Notes: a model not told the origin generated them from the letters alone. DNA of 64,000 nt from Allomeiothermus sp035760705 (GCA_035760705.1 DASTSL010000035.1:11950-75949); one strand, 5' to 3'; shown: positions 1-9,194, numbered from the stretch's first letter. A program made the numbers and translations.

Positions 1-138
1 TTTCAGGTCGAGCGGGTTCCGGGAGTGGGGAAGAGGGCTTGGACTCAGGCCGTCAAGTTCTGAGCGATCCCCCACCCCTCGCGCTTTGCGCCGCCACTAA
101 GGTGCGCCAGGGGAAGTTTGTCGGATGAGGAGGTGAGG

Positions 139-221
139 GGATATTCGGGTGGTTTGCATGGCGCAATTCCGGTCTACGTCCCGGCCCCCTAGCTGACCCG
201 TACACGACGGAGCCACTTAGG
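139..221 (+). repeat. Dispersed ~85-bp repeat, copy 1
   Basis: This non-coding stretch aligns along its length with positions 6994-7079. Both carry the identical core TGGCGCAATTCCGG, a preceding ATAT(T/C)-CGGG-GTTT region, and a shared GGAG...ACTTAGG / GTTTAGG end. This copy overlaps the stop codon of the polysaccharide deacetylase gene (217-219). I know of no named element that matches. It could be a small non-autonomous repeat or the footprint of a shared regulatory region. Confidence 0.6.
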
Positions 222-1395
222 GGAGAGGGGATGGCTGATGTTCGACCTGGGGGGCTTTGCGCGACCCGTAGCGCTCGAGGAGTTCCTCTCGGGTGATGTA
301 GGCCAGTTGCACCAGCGGCAGTTCGCGCTTGGGAAGCTCGCCCCGGTAGATCCACATGAACCAGAGGTTGGCGATCCCGGTGATGAGCGTCTGTGCCCGG
401 GAAACCGGGTGCAGCTTGAAGCCAAAGACCTTGAGCCCCACCGCGGCGTAGCTGATGCCGTAGACGAGCCGAATTTCGGGCTCGTTTTCCAGTTTCTCCG
501 CCAGCAGCTTGAACCCGCGGCGGGTCTGGCGCAATAGGGTCATGGCGGGCAGGGCCGAACTCCGCACCGAGTCCAGGTGGACCTCGTAAGCCTTCACCCC
601 GGGCTGGGCTTCGAGCACGGCGGGGCCGGGAAACTCGGTCGGCCCCACCGAGAGGAGGTCGAAGACCTCGAGCCCCAGCCGCTCGACCCGGTTTTTCTTG
701 AAGTAGCGCTCGTGGTAGCCCTGGAAGGCCCGCTGCAAGCCCTGGCGTACCCCCAGGGGCTCGAGTTCCATCTCGTCCAGCCGCACCGGTTGGTAGCCCA
801 GCTCGATCAGCCGGGGCAGGGCGATCTCGAGGATCTTCAGCGTGACCGGATAGCGGTCGTGCAGCAGCAACACCGAGCCCGGCTTGCACCACAGGATGAG
901 GTGCTCGGCCAGCTCCTCGGCGGGCTTGTCAGTCCAATCCTTCGACTCCAAATCCCACAGGGCCACCTTTTTGCCATTGAGCCGGGCGAGGAGTCGGGTG
1001 AAGGGGGAGTGCGCCCCGTAGGGGGGCCGGTACCACGCACCGGGAACCCGCCGGATGTGCAGGGCCTCCTGCCAGGGCCACATCAAGAAAGCCTGGCGGT
1101 GCCAGTAGCCGTGTGACTCGACCTGATGGCCATCGGCCCGCAGGGCTTCCAGCAGGTCGGGGTGTTGGTCGGCCTGGGCCCCGGTGACGAAAAAGGTGGC
1201 CTTGACCCCGTGCCGGTGCAGCAGCTCGAGCAGGCTGCGGGTGTGCTCGCTGGGCCCGTCGTCGAAAGTGAGGGCGATTTTGGGGCTCGAGCGCGAACCC
1301 CAAGCGTAAGCCCCGATCCCCATCCAGCGAAACAGCAGGTCGGTGAGGCCGTAGAGGAGCAGGACGATGCCGATCAGCTTGCCGATGATTTCCAT
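217..1395 (-). CDS. Polysaccharide deacetylase family protein with extra C-terminal domain
   Basis: The 392-residue product begins with one hydrophobic helix, so it is probably membrane anchored. A NodB-type deacetylase domain follows at roughly residues 40-230. The visible motifs are TFDDGP (catalytic base and metal Asp), SHGYWH (metal-binding His pair), RPPYG and LLLHD. Family members remove N- or O-acetyl groups from envelope polysaccharides or peptidoglycan. The last ~160 residues are not part of the NodB fold and I do not recognise them. The ATG at 1395 overlaps the end of the upstream MFS gene by 22 bp, so the two are co-transcribed. With the two glycosyltransferases upstream this suggests cell-envelope glycan or glycolipid modification. 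The exact substrate cannot be read from the sequence. Confidence 0.85.
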   Translation of the reverse strand: MEIIGKLIGIVLLLYGLTDLLFRWMGIGAYAWGSRSSPKIALTFDDGPSEHTRSLLELLHRHGVKATFFVTGAQADQHPDLLEALRADGHQVESHGYWHRQAFLMWPWQEALHIRRVPGAWYRPPYGAHSPFTRLLARLNGKKVALWDLESKDWTDKPAEELAEHLILWCKPGSVLLLHDRYPVTLKILEIALPRLIELGYQPVRLDEMELEPLGVRQGLQRAFQGYHERYFKKNRVERLGLEVFDLLSVGPTEFPGPAVLEAQPGVKAYEVHLDSVRSSALPAMTLLRQTRRGFKLLAEKLENEPEIRLVYGISYAAVGLKVFGFKLHPVSRAQTLITGIANLWFMWIYRGELPKRELPLVQLAYITREELLERYGSRKAPQVEHQPSPLP

Positions 1396-2609
1396 ACCAT
1401 TCCTCGCAAAGCCAGGAGGTAGAACAAAGCCAGCAGCACGAATACCGCCGCGCCGCCATAAAAAGGAGCGGTGGGGCCGAAGGTGTTCCAGAGCAGCCCG
1501 CCCATCGCCGGGCCGGTGGCGGTTCCCAAACCCTCCGCGGTGAGCAGGGTTCCCCAGATGGCGGCCCGGTTCTGCTGGGGCAAAAGCCGCACCACCAGGG
1601 CGTGCCAGCTCGGGGTGAAGAGCGCGAAGCCCACCCCGCCCAACACCGCCACCCCGAACATCTCGGCAAAACCGGGCTTCTGCGCCACCCACAAAAAGGC
1701 TGCGCTCAGACACAGCATTCCCAGGATCAAGGGGATCTTGGGCCCCTGCCGGTCGGCGATGCGGCCCAGCCAGCCGATCCCGGTGAAGGCGAGCACCGCA
1801 CCGACCGCGATTACCCCGCCCAGCTCGAGCACCCCCAACCCCAGTTGCTTGTCGGCGAACTTGATGATGAGCAGGCTCAGCATGGCCGGGGCGAAAGTCT
1901 GCCCGAAGGCCGCTGGCAGAAAGGTCATCAGCTTCTGCCAGGGATAAAGCTCTTGTTTTTGCGTAACCACCGGTTCGCGGAAACGGATCAGGGTCAGCCC
2001 GATCAGCGCTGCCCCACCCAGTGCGGCCAGCAAAGCGGTATAGGCCCATTCGGGGTTGCGCTGGACCAGGAAGCCGGTGGCGAAGGTGCCGAACCCGGCG
2101 AAGGGGAGGATCAAGCTCGAGGTGAAGGCCAGCGCCCGCCCCTCGCGGCCCTCGCGGGCGATCCGGCTGGCTAAGGTCATCAAGCCGGGCCACAACGCCG
2201 AGTAGGTGAAACCCCACAGCGCCGACATCACCCACAGCATCCAGACGCTGGGGTAGTTGGCGACCAGCAGAAGGGTTAATAACCCCACCCCGGCGGAGGC
2301 CAGCATGGTCGGGGTTAGGCCCAGACGCTGGGCCACGTACCCGCCAAGCGAGCGACTAAAGGTCTCAGTGAGGGCGTGTACGGTCCAGGCCGTGCCGATC
2401 ACCAGTTGAGTGAGCCCCAGGTCGTACCTGGAGTAGCTCAAGTAGGCCCAGAAGAAGCCGCTGCGGGTGGCTTCCAAAAGCCCCAGCATCACCACGAAGC
2501 CCAGAAGCGGCAATAGCCCCCGGCGTTTCCAGGGGAGCTTGCTCCAGAGCTTGCCCGCGAGCTTGCTCCGAGCTGGGCTCGAGGAGATCGGTTTGGGTAA
2601 TCGCATCAA
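1374..2609 (-). CDS. Major facilitator superfamily transporter
   Basis: A 411-residue, strongly hydrophobic protein with about twelve predicted membrane spans and a basic N-terminus of about 30 residues. The loop after the second span contains SLGGYVAQRLG, the kind of glycine/basic loop expected of MFS carriers, and a related GRIADRQGPK loop follows in the second half. MFS proteins are single-polypeptide secondary transporters or efflux pumps. Its start overlaps the upstream GT2 gene by 4 bp (ATGA), placing it in one operon with the two glycosyltransferase-type genes and the deacetylase. Drug efflux and lipid-linked or sugar export are both possible, and no substrate can be assigned. Confidence 0.85.
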   Translation of the reverse strand: MMRLPKPISSSPARSKLAGKLWSKLPWKRRGLLPLLGFVVMLGLLEATRSGFFWAYLSYSRYDLGLTQLVIGTAWTVHALTETFSRSLGGYVAQRLGLTPTMLASAGVGLLTLLLVANYPSVWMLWVMSALWGFTYSALWPGLMTLASRIAREGREGRALAFTSSLILPFAGFGTFATGFLVQRNPEWAYTALLAALGGAALIGLTLIRFREPVVTQKQELYPWQKLMTFLPAAFGQTFAPAMLSLLIIKFADKQLGLGVLELGGVIAVGAVLAFTGIGWLGRIADRQGPKIPLILGMLCLSAAFLWVAQKPGFAEMFGVAVLGGVGFALFTPSWHALVVRLLPQQNRAAIWGTLLTAEGLGTATGPAMGGLLWNTFGPTAPFYGGAAVFVLLALFYLLALRGMVWKSSAS

Positions 2610-3313
2610 CGCTCCCGGTCGGCGTAATAGTCCTTGCCGTAATCCTGGGGAAGCCCCAACATGCGCCGCATGATGTTGCTGAAGTGGGTGCCGAAAAACT
2701 TCCAGCGCCCGGCCTTGAGCCGTCGGCCCGAGGTGAGCACCCGTGCGGTAGGCAGATAGACGATCTTGCCCCGTTCCTTGAGCTTGAGCATCAGGTGCAA
2801 GTCTTCGCCATAGGGGACATCATAGCCGCCGACTTCGATGGCTACGCTGCGCCGCACGGCGTGGTTGCCTCCGGCGGTGTTGGGTTGCCCTAGCTTGTCG
2901 GTGAGAGCTATGAGCAGGGGATAGCCGTAGCGGGAGAACATCCGGTCGAACCAGGGGGCATCGTAGAACTCTAGCGTTCCGTACACCTCGACTACCTCTG
3001 GGTCGCGGAAGGCCCGGGCAATGGTAGCGATCCAAGCGTGCTGGACAATACAATCGGCATCGGTGTTAGCCACCACCTCCCCGGTGGCGGCTAAGAGTCC
3101 GGTCTGCCGGGCGATGTGGAGCCCCGGGATGGGCTGGTCGATCACCTTGACCCCCGGGTAGCTGCGGGCGATCTCGGCGGTGCGGTCCTTGCTGCCGTTG
3201 TTGACCACGATGATCTCGTGGGGCTTGGTTTTCTGGGCGAGGATGGACTCCAGGCAAGGACCGATGAACTCCTCCTCGTTCCTAGCCGGGACCACCACGC
3301 TGACCGTCACCAT
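2606..3313 (-). CDS. Glycosyltransferase family 2 protein
   Basis: The 235-residue protein starts with the GT-A signature VSVVVPARNEEEFIGPCL. It carries the metal/nucleotide-sugar motif NTDADC near residue 95 and a later GEDLHLMLKL acid motif, typical of inverting GT2 enzymes that transfer a sugar from a nucleotide donor. I chose the ATG at 3313 because upstream codons do not resemble the family. A C-terminal membrane anchor is not obvious, so it is probably cytoplasmic or peripheral. It overlaps the MFS gene by 4 bp. The acceptor (lipid, polysaccharide or carotenoid) cannot be determined from sequence. Confidence 0.88.
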   Translation of the reverse strand: MVTVSVVVPARNEEEFIGPCLESILAQKTKPHEIIVVNNGSKDRTAEIARSYPGVKVIDQPIPGLHIARQTGLLAATGEVVANTDADCIVQHAWIATIARAFRDPEVVEVYGTLEFYDAPWFDRMFSRYGYPLLIALTDKLGQPNTAGGNHAVRRSVAIEVGGYDVPYGEDLHLMLKLKERGKIVYLPTARVLTSGRRLKAGRWKFFGTHFSNIMRRMLGLPQDYGKDYYADRER

Positions 3314-3411
3314 AGCAGTAGACCCCCTGTGGGCCCTATTCGGCAGTGAGCATAAACGCTGAGCATTATGACATTCATAGGATGGACTCAAAACTCGCTC
3401 AGACTGGTTCG

Positions 3412-3435
3412 CCGGGGCCAAGCCAGCCGCCCCGG
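3412..3435 (-). terminator. GC-rich hairpin just downstream of the GT4 gene
   Basis: Arms CCGGGGC and GCCCCGG (3412-3418 and 3429-3435) form a perfect 7-bp stem that begins one base past the stop codon of the minus-strand glycosyltransferase gene. There is no U-run after it, so it may be a 3' stabilising hairpin or a Rho-assisted end, not a clean intrinsic terminator. Confidence 0.4.
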
Positions 3436-3436
3436 T

Positions 3437-4624
3437 TTAGATCTCGGTCCGCGGCAGGCGCGGGAAGGGGAAGATGAGCCGCTGGGGTTCGGCCCGCAGG
3501 ATCTCGCTGGCCTCGTCGTAGCAGGCTACAATCTCCTCGGCGATCCGCCGGGCACTGCGCCGGTCGGCGAACTGGCGGGCGGCTTGGGAGAACCTGAGCC
3601 GCTTGCCCTCGTCGCCCAGCAACTCGAGTGCCCGCAGGGCCATCTCCCGCGAGTCCCGGGGCGGCACCAGATACCCGCTCTTGCCCTCCTCCATTCCCTC
3701 CAGGGTGCCCCCCGCCCCCACCGCGACCACCGGCACCCCCACCGCCTGGGCTTCCCAGAGTACCAGACCTTGGGTTTCGGTTTCGCTAGCGAACAAAAAC
3801 AGCTCGGCCAGCCGGAAGTACCCGCCCACGTTGCGGTAGGGTACCGCTCCCACAAAGGTGATGTGCTCGAGGACCCCCAGGTCGCGGGCCAACCTTTGCA
3901 GAGATTCCTTCTCGGGTCCCTCGCCCACGTGGGTCAGGTGGGCATCGCAGGTCTGGCGGATCCGGGCGAAGGCTTCGACTACCACCTCGAAGCTTTTCTC
4001 CTTACCCAGCCGCCCCACCGTGAGGAGCCGACGCTTCCCCACCGGCCAAGGAGAAGGCGGCTCGGGGGCCGAGACCAGGAGGTCGGTGTCGATCCCGGTG
4101 GGGATGACCCGGATTGGGCGCTCGATCCCGTAATCCTCGGCCAGGAGCTTGACCGGGTGGGTGGGGGCGATCACCACCTCGGCCCGGTTGTAAAAAGCCC
4201 GGCCTAACCGCCGCATGATCCCGGTGTACTTGTCCAGCACCGAGAGGCCGGGGATGTAGTGGGCGTACTTCTCGTAGTTGGTGTGAAAGGTCGAGACGTG
4301 GGGCAGTTCGTGCCGCCGGGCGATTTGCATCCCCCATAGTCCCATCCCCAGCGGGGTGTGGGTGTGGGTGATCTCGAACTCGGTGGGGAGCTTGCGCGGG
4401 TTGGGGAAGGCCAGCCGGGTCCCCTCGAAGAAGGGATAGGGCACGCTCCTGACCCGCACCACCCCCTCTTCGCGGTCGGGGGCCTCGGGGTCTTGGGGAG
4501 CGATCACCCAGGCCTCGTGCCCCATGCGGCGCAGCTCGCGCAAGAGGAGATATACGCTGGTGGCGACCCCGTTGGGGCCGGGCAGATACATATCGGTGAA
4601 GAGGCCTACTCGATACAAACGCAC
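3437..4624 (-). CDS. Glycosyltransferase family 4 protein, diacylglycerol-glucosyltransferase-like
   Basis: With a GTG start at 4624 the product has 395 residues and opens with VGLFTDMYLPGPNGVATS. That opening is typical of GT-B glycosyltransferases of the diglucosyl/monoglucosyl-diacylglycerol synthase type. The second Rossmann domain has LLTVGRLGKEKSFEVVVEAF and the donor-binding ASETETQGLVLWEAQAVG, an E-x7-E motif of retaining GT4 enzymes. Longer N-termini are possible but read through non-family sequence. Thermaceae membranes are rich in glycolipids, so glycolipid synthesis is a reasonable inference together with the neighbouring GT2, MFS and deacetylase genes. It lies 123 bp upstream of the GT2 gene on the same strand. 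Confidence 0.85.
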   Translation of the reverse strand: MRLYRVGLFTDMYLPGPNGVATSVYLLLRELRRMGHEAWVIAPQDPEAPDREEGVVRVRSVPYPFFEGTRLAFPNPRKLPTEFEITHTHTPLGMGLWGMQIARRHELPHVSTFHTNYEKYAHYIPGLSVLDKYTGIMRRLGRAFYNRAEVVIAPTHPVKLLAEDYGIERPIRVIPTGIDTDLLVSAPEPPSPWPVGKRRLLTVGRLGKEKSFEVVVEAFARIRQTCDAHLTHVGEGPEKESLQRLARDLGVLEHITFVGAVPYRNVGGYFRLAELFLFASETETQGLVLWEAQAVGVPVVAVGAGGTLEGMEEGKSGYLVPPRDSREMALRALELLGDEGKRLRFSQAARQFADRRSARRIAEEIVACYDEASEILRAEPQRLIFPFPRLPRTEI

Positions 4625-5011
4625 CGCAACTATGTTAACACGTCGGCCTTTGAGCGCTAGCGGGGCCAGTAATGAGGTAGTTCGCCCGGGTAAAGAGCCT
4701 ATGCCAAGCGACCGGAGGGACTCTGGACATGAACGCCGCCGAACTCCTGCCGTGGCCCACCCCCTCACTTGGCGCAAAGCACTATGGCGCAGAGCGCTAA
4801 GGGGGAGGGGTTTGGTGATCGGCGCGGAGTGCCGAATGCTTCGCATCTGCTGCGGGGATTCTGCTGCACCGATCTATCAAGCGTATCCGAGTAAACAATG
4901 GCAACTTAGTTTGCACCGCCTACCCTCTGTTCTCGAACCCGAGAGCGGGGAAGACCAGGTTGAGCGACATCCAGCCTGAGCGCCCAACGACAACCGCTGA
5001 GGCGCGGTATC
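4625..5011. other. Divergent intergenic region with a GC-rich hairpin
   Basis: This 387-bp region separates the minus-strand GT4 gene from the plus-strand transketolase gene. I see no coding sequence. At 4759-4811 there is an imperfect long inverted repeat (CCCCCTCACTTGGCGC paired loosely with GCGCTAAGGGGGAGGGG). It resembles, in reverse orientation, a stretch near 70-117. The region must hold both divergent promoters, but none stands out clearly. Confidence 0.4.
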
Positions 5012-6985
5012 ATGGCAGGCATGGTCACGGACAAGGATCTGCCATCTCTATCCATCAACGCCATCCGTATGCTGGCTCTGGATGCCGTAGAGCAGGCCAA
5101 GAGCGGTCACCCCGGGATGCCCATGGGTATGGCCCCGGCGGCTTACGTGCTGTGGACCGAATTTCTCAAGCACAACCCCAGAGACCCCTTCTGGCCCGAC
5201 CGGGACCGCTTCGTGCTCTCGGCAGGGCACGGTTCGATGCTCCTATACGCGCTCTTGCACCTCACCGGCTACGACCTCCCGCTCGAGGAACTCAAGCGCT
5301 TCCGCCAGTGGGGCTCCAAGACCCCCGGCCACCCCGAGTACGAGTACCACCACCTGGGCGTGGAGACCACCACCGGCCCGCTCGGGCAGGGCATCAGCAC
5401 CGCGGTCGGCATGGCTATCGCCGAGCGCAAGCTGGCCGCCGAGTTCGGCCAGGAAATCGTGGACCACTACACCTACGTGATCGCCTCCGACGGGGACCTG
5501 ATGGAAGGGGTCTCGAGTGAAGCCTCTTCCTTGGCCGGGCACCTTAGGCTCGGCAAGCTCATCGTCCTCTACGACGACAATGAAGTCTCGATTGACGGCA
5601 GCACCGAGCTGGCCTTCACCGAAGACCGCATGCTGCGCTACGAGGCCTACGGCTGGCACGTGATTCGAAACGTGCACGGGGAGGACCTCGAGGCCATCCG
5701 CGCCGCGATCCGGGCGGCCCAGGCCGATCCCCGCCCCTCGATCATCTCGGTGCGCTCGATCATCGGCTTCGGCTCCCCCCTGGCGGGGAACCACAAGGCT
5801 CACTCCGACGCGATGGGGCCGGAGAAGGTGGCTGCCACCCGAGCGGCTTTGGGGTGGGAGTACCCGCCTTTCGTGGTTCCCGAAGTGGTTTACGCCGACT
5901 ACCGGCGCTCAATCGAGAAGGGTCGGAAGGCCCAGGCCGAGTGGCAAGCCCGCTTCGACGCCTTCGCCCAGGCCCAGCCCGAGAAGGCTGCCGAGTTCAA
6001 GCGCCGCCTCGACCGCAAGCTCCCCGACCTCTCCGGTTTGCTCCCCAGCTTCGCCGCCGGGGAGAAGCTCGCCACCCGCGCGGCCTCGGGGAAAACCTTG
6101 GAGAAGCTGGCCCCGGCCCTCCCCGAGCTGGTGGGGGGCTCCGCTGACCTCACCCCCTCCAACAACACCAAGACCCCCGACATGAGCGACTTCAGCCCTT
6201 CCAACCCCGCCGGGCGCTACATCCGCTACGGGGTGCGCGAGCACGGGATGGGGGCGGCCATGAACGGGATCGTGCTCCACGGGGGCTACCGGCCCTACGG
6301 TGGGACCTTCCTGGTCTTCTCCGACTACATGCGCCCCAGCATCCGCATGGCCGCCATCATGGGCATCCCCACGGTGTTCGTCTTCACCCACGACTCGATC
6401 GCGGTGGGCGAGGACGGTCCCACCCACCAACCCATCGAGCACGTGATGAGCCTGCGGGCCATCCCCAACCTGTGGGTGATCCGCCCCGCCGACGCGGGTG
6501 AGACCGCCGTGGCCTGGAAGATGGCTCTTGAGCGGGTGGAAGGCCCCACCGCCCTGGCCCTCACCCGCCAAGCCCTGCCGGTGCTAGAAGGGGTGGACCG
6601 GGCCGGGGTGGAGAAGGGCGGCTACGTGATCTCTGACGTGGACAACCCTCGGGGCTGCATCGTCGCCACCGGCAGCGAGGTGAGCCTGGCGCTCGAGGCC
6701 CAAACCCTCCTCTCCCAGCAAGGGATCCCGGTCCGGGTGGTCAGCTTGCCCTGCTGGGAAGCCTTCGAGCGGCAACCGCAGGAGTACCGCGATTCCGTGC
6801 TGCCCCGATCCCTCCTCACCGTCTCGGTCGAGGCCGGAACCCCCCTCGGATGGGAGCGCTACGCCGACCGGGTAGTGGGGCTTGAGCGCTTCGGCGCCAG
6901 CGCTCCTTACCCCACCGTCTACCAGAACCTGGGCTTCACCAAGGAGCGCGTGGCTGACGAGGTAAAGGCCCTGCTGGGGATCTAA
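5012..6985 (+). CDS. tkt: Transketolase
   Basis: The 657-residue product is full length for bacterial transketolase, the thiamine-diphosphate enzyme that moves two-carbon units between pentose, tetrose and hexose phosphates in the pentose phosphate pathway. Visible signatures are KSGHPGMPMGMAP near the N-terminus, the ThDP/Mg motif ASDGDLMEGVSSEA, GSADLTPSN, VREHGMGAAMNG, and the phosphate-binding region FTHDSIAVGEDGPTHQP. ATG 5012 has a GAGG about nine bases upstream. The second ATG at 5021 follows a TATCAT hexamer by 7 nt and could be used by a leaderless transcript. The gene stands alone with repeat copy 2 directly behind it. Confidence 0.96.
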   Translation: MAGMVTDKDLPSLSINAIRMLALDAVEQAKSGHPGMPMGMAPAAYVLWTEFLKHNPRDPFWPDRDRFVLSAGHGSMLLYALLHLTGYDLPLEELKRFRQWGSKTPGHPEYEYHHLGVETTTGPLGQGISTAVGMAIAERKLAAEFGQEIVDHYTYVIASDGDLMEGVSSEASSLAGHLRLGKLIVLYDDNEVSIDGSTELAFTEDRMLRYEAYGWHVIRNVHGEDLEAIRAAIRAAQADPRPSIISVRSIIGFGSPLAGNHKAHSDAMGPEKVAATRAALGWEYPPFVVPEVVYADYRRSIEKGRKAQAEWQARFDAFAQAQPEKAAEFKRRLDRKLPDLSGLLPSFAAGEKLATRAASGKTLEKLAPALPELVGGSADLTPSNNTKTPDMSDFSPSNPAGRYIRYGVREHGMGAAMNGIVLHGGYRPYGGTFLVFSDYMRPSIRMAAIMGIPTVFVFTHDSIAVGEDGPTHQPIEHVMSLRAIPNLWVIRPADAGETAVAWKMALERVEGPTALALTRQALPVLEGVDRAGVEKGGYVISDVDNPRGCIVATGSEVSLALEAQTLLSQQGIPVRVVSLPCWEAFERQPQEYRDSVLPRSLLTVSVEAGTPLGWERYADRVVGLERFGASAPYPTVYQNLGFTKERVADEVKALLGI

Positions 6986-6993
6986 GCTGTGCC

Positions 6994-7079
6994 GGGAATA
7001 TCTCGGGATGTTTCAGTGGCGCAATTCCGGCACGGGTCATGGCCCCATATCCCAGATCCACACTTCGGAGACGTTTAGG
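6994..7079 (+). repeat. Dispersed ~85-bp repeat, copy 2
   Basis: This is the second copy of the element at 139-221, sharing TGGCGCAATTCCGG and the flanking blocks. It fills the space between the transketolase stop and the next start codon. Its final bases (TTTAGG) double as the ribosome-binding region of the small membrane-protein gene at 7080. Confidence 0.6.
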
Positions 7080-7349
7080 ATGCCAGGCTTTCATCTGCTG
7101 CGCCGTTGGCTGGCTGGGTGGGCCGGTCTGCTCGCCCTCCAGACCGCCCTTGCTCAAGATCAGAACCGGGGCTTCGGCTTGATCTTCGAGCAACTGCCGG
7201 CTCTGCTCTTTACCTTAGCCCTCGGTTTCGCGCTCGTCGGAGGGCTCATCTATATTTTCGCCAGCCAGGGGGCCGCGAACCGCCGCTGGGCTTACCTGCT
7301 CTGGGCCATCGGTGCCCTCTTGATCGTCTTGGGTTTGCTCCAGCGCTGA
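7080..7349 (+). CDS. Small membrane protein of unknown function
   Basis: An 89-residue product with a signal-peptide-like N-terminus (RRWLAGWAGLLALQTALA, likely cut before QDQ) and two further hydrophobic helices separated by a short basic loop. I chose ATG 7080 because TTTAGG precedes it and the signal peptide begins there. Earlier in-frame codons run into the repeat. I do not recognise the family. It lies downstream of transketolase but is separated from it by the repeat. Confidence 0.65.
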   Translation: MPGFHLLRRWLAGWAGLLALQTALAQDQNRGFGLIFEQLPALLFTLALGFALVGGLIYIFASQGAANRRWAYLLWAIGALLIVLGLLQR

Positions 7350-7496
7350 TCAGGAGTCTTGAGTTCGATTTCATTCATGGAGCGCTCGCCGCTTCGGTGC
7401 GGTGGGTTGGCTCGAGGCTAAGCCAAGATGGGGAAGGAGGGTGAAGGTTTTGGGCCAATAAAGATGTCTCCCCAGTCGGTGTAGAATAGCGCGTCT

Positions 7497-8396
7497 ATGC
7501 CCAAACACGTCGTCAGCGTTTCTATCGGGTCGTCGAAACGTAACGCCAAGGCCGAGGTCCGGCTCGAGAGCCTGAACGAGACCTTTATCCTCGAGCGCAT
7601 CGGCACCGATGGGTCCTGGGAGAAAGCCATCGAACTGGTCCGGTCCCTGGACGGCAAGGTAGACGCCTTCGGGCTGGGCGGGGCCGACCTCTACGTATGG
7701 GCGGGAAAACGCCGCTACACCTTCCGGGATTCCCTGCGGTTGGCCCGCGCCGCCCAAAAGACCCCCATGCTCGACGGCTCGGGGCTCAAACACACCCTCG
7801 AGCGCAAGGCGATCCAAGACCTCGAGCCCATGATCGGCTGGAAGGGCAAGAAAGTGCTGGTCCCGAGCGCCATTGACCGCTTCGGGCTGGCCGAAGCCCT
7901 CACCGAAGCCAAGGCCCAGGTGCTCTACGGCGATTTCATCTATGCGCTGGGCCTCGACATCCCCCTGCGCACCCTCGCGGCCCTGCGGACCTGGGCCTAT
8001 ATCCTCCTGCCCATCATCACCCGGCTTCCTTTCAAGTGGCTCTACCCGACCGGCGAGAAGCAGGAAAAACAGGTGCTCGACTGGCGGCAGAAGTACTTCC
8101 AGTGGGCCGACGTGATCGCCGGGGATTGGCATTTCATGCGCCGCTACATGCCCCCCGACATGGAGGGCAAGATCATCCTGACCAACACCACCACCGAGGA
8201 TGACCTCGAGTTCATGCGCGCTCGAGGGATCAAAACCCTCATCACCACTACCCCCCGGCTCAGCGGGCGGAGCTTCGGCACCAACGTGATGGAAGCCTTC
8301 TTCGTGGCGGTGGCGGGCAAGTACCCCTTGAGCGAGCAGGAATACCTCGAGTACATCGAAAAGCTCGGGCTACGCCCGCAGGTGACTGAGCTATAA
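7497..8396 (+). CDS. Conserved protein, of the kind annotated quinate 5-dehydrogenase in Thermus relatives
   Basis: A 299-residue soluble protein. From memory, close relatives in Thermus and Deinococcus carry the label quinate 5-dehydrogenase. I see no classical GxGxxG nucleotide-binding motif and none of the shikimate dehydrogenase catalytic signature, so that name is doubtful. It has a glycine-rich FGLGGADLYVW segment near residue 60, a central hydrophobic stretch around 160-180 (TWAYILLPIITRL), and a threonine-rich TNTTTEDD. A TAGAAT hexamer (7482-7487) lies 9 nt before the ATG and no Shine-Dalgarno is visible, so the mRNA may be nearly leaderless. Function should be treated as unknown. 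Confidence 0.75.
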   Translation: MPKHVVSVSIGSSKRNAKAEVRLESLNETFILERIGTDGSWEKAIELVRSLDGKVDAFGLGGADLYVWAGKRRYTFRDSLRLARAAQKTPMLDGSGLKHTLERKAIQDLEPMIGWKGKKVLVPSAIDRFGLAEALTEAKAQVLYGDFIYALGLDIPLRTLAALRTWAYILLPIITRLPFKWLYPTGEKQEKQVLDWRQKYFQWADVIAGDWHFMRRYMPPDMEGKIILTNTTTEDDLEFMRARGIKTLITTTPRLSGRSFGTNVMEAFFVAVAGKYPLSEQEYLEYIEKLGLRPQVTEL

Positions 8397-8410
8397 GTCG
8401 GGCAATCCTG

Positions 8411-8440
8411 TTTACCGAAGTGAATATAACCATGTACAAT
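8411..8440 (+). promoter_or_regulatory. Promoter for efp
   Basis: TTTACC (8411-8416) and TACAAT (8435-8440) are separated by 18 bp and lie about 60 nt before the efp start codon, leaving a short leader with a good GGGAGG ribosome-binding site. Confidence 0.6.
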
Positions 8441-8499
8441 CTCCTTTTGGAATGCTCCTTGGGGAGCTTTGTCTATAGACGTTTTTCTGGGAGGAATGA

Positions 8500-9054
<555 letters not shown>

Positions 9055-9081
9055 CCCTAGCCGAAGCCACAGCCAGGCTCG

Positions 9082-9109
9082 AGCCCGCCCGACTTCGCGG
9101 CGGGCTTTT
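9082..9109 (+). terminator. Intrinsic terminator of efp
   Basis: The perfect stem AGCCCGCC / GGCGGGCT (9082-9089 and 9099-9106) with a 9-base loop is followed by a short T run. It begins 28 bp after the efp stop codon. Confidence 0.75.
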
Positions 9110-9182
9110 GTTGCTACGGGTTCAGTTTTGGGGTTGAGAGAAGATTGGGACGTTTTTCTCGTTTGCTGAGGTATGATTCGAG

Positions 9183-9194
9183 CGGATTAATCCG
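9183..9194. promoter_or_regulatory. Candidate operator in the accB leader
   Basis: CGGATTAATCCG is a perfect 12-bp palindrome five bases downstream of a TATGAT hexamer (9172-9177), where transcription of accBC would begin. A regulator binding here could control malonyl-CoA supply. No matching regulator is encoded in the window. Confidence 0.35.

Noticed and set aside
4906..5011. Clear transketolase promoter
   Set aside because: TTGCAC near 4911 and TATCAT at 5008 are not correctly spaced with each other, and no confident -35/-10 pair was found.
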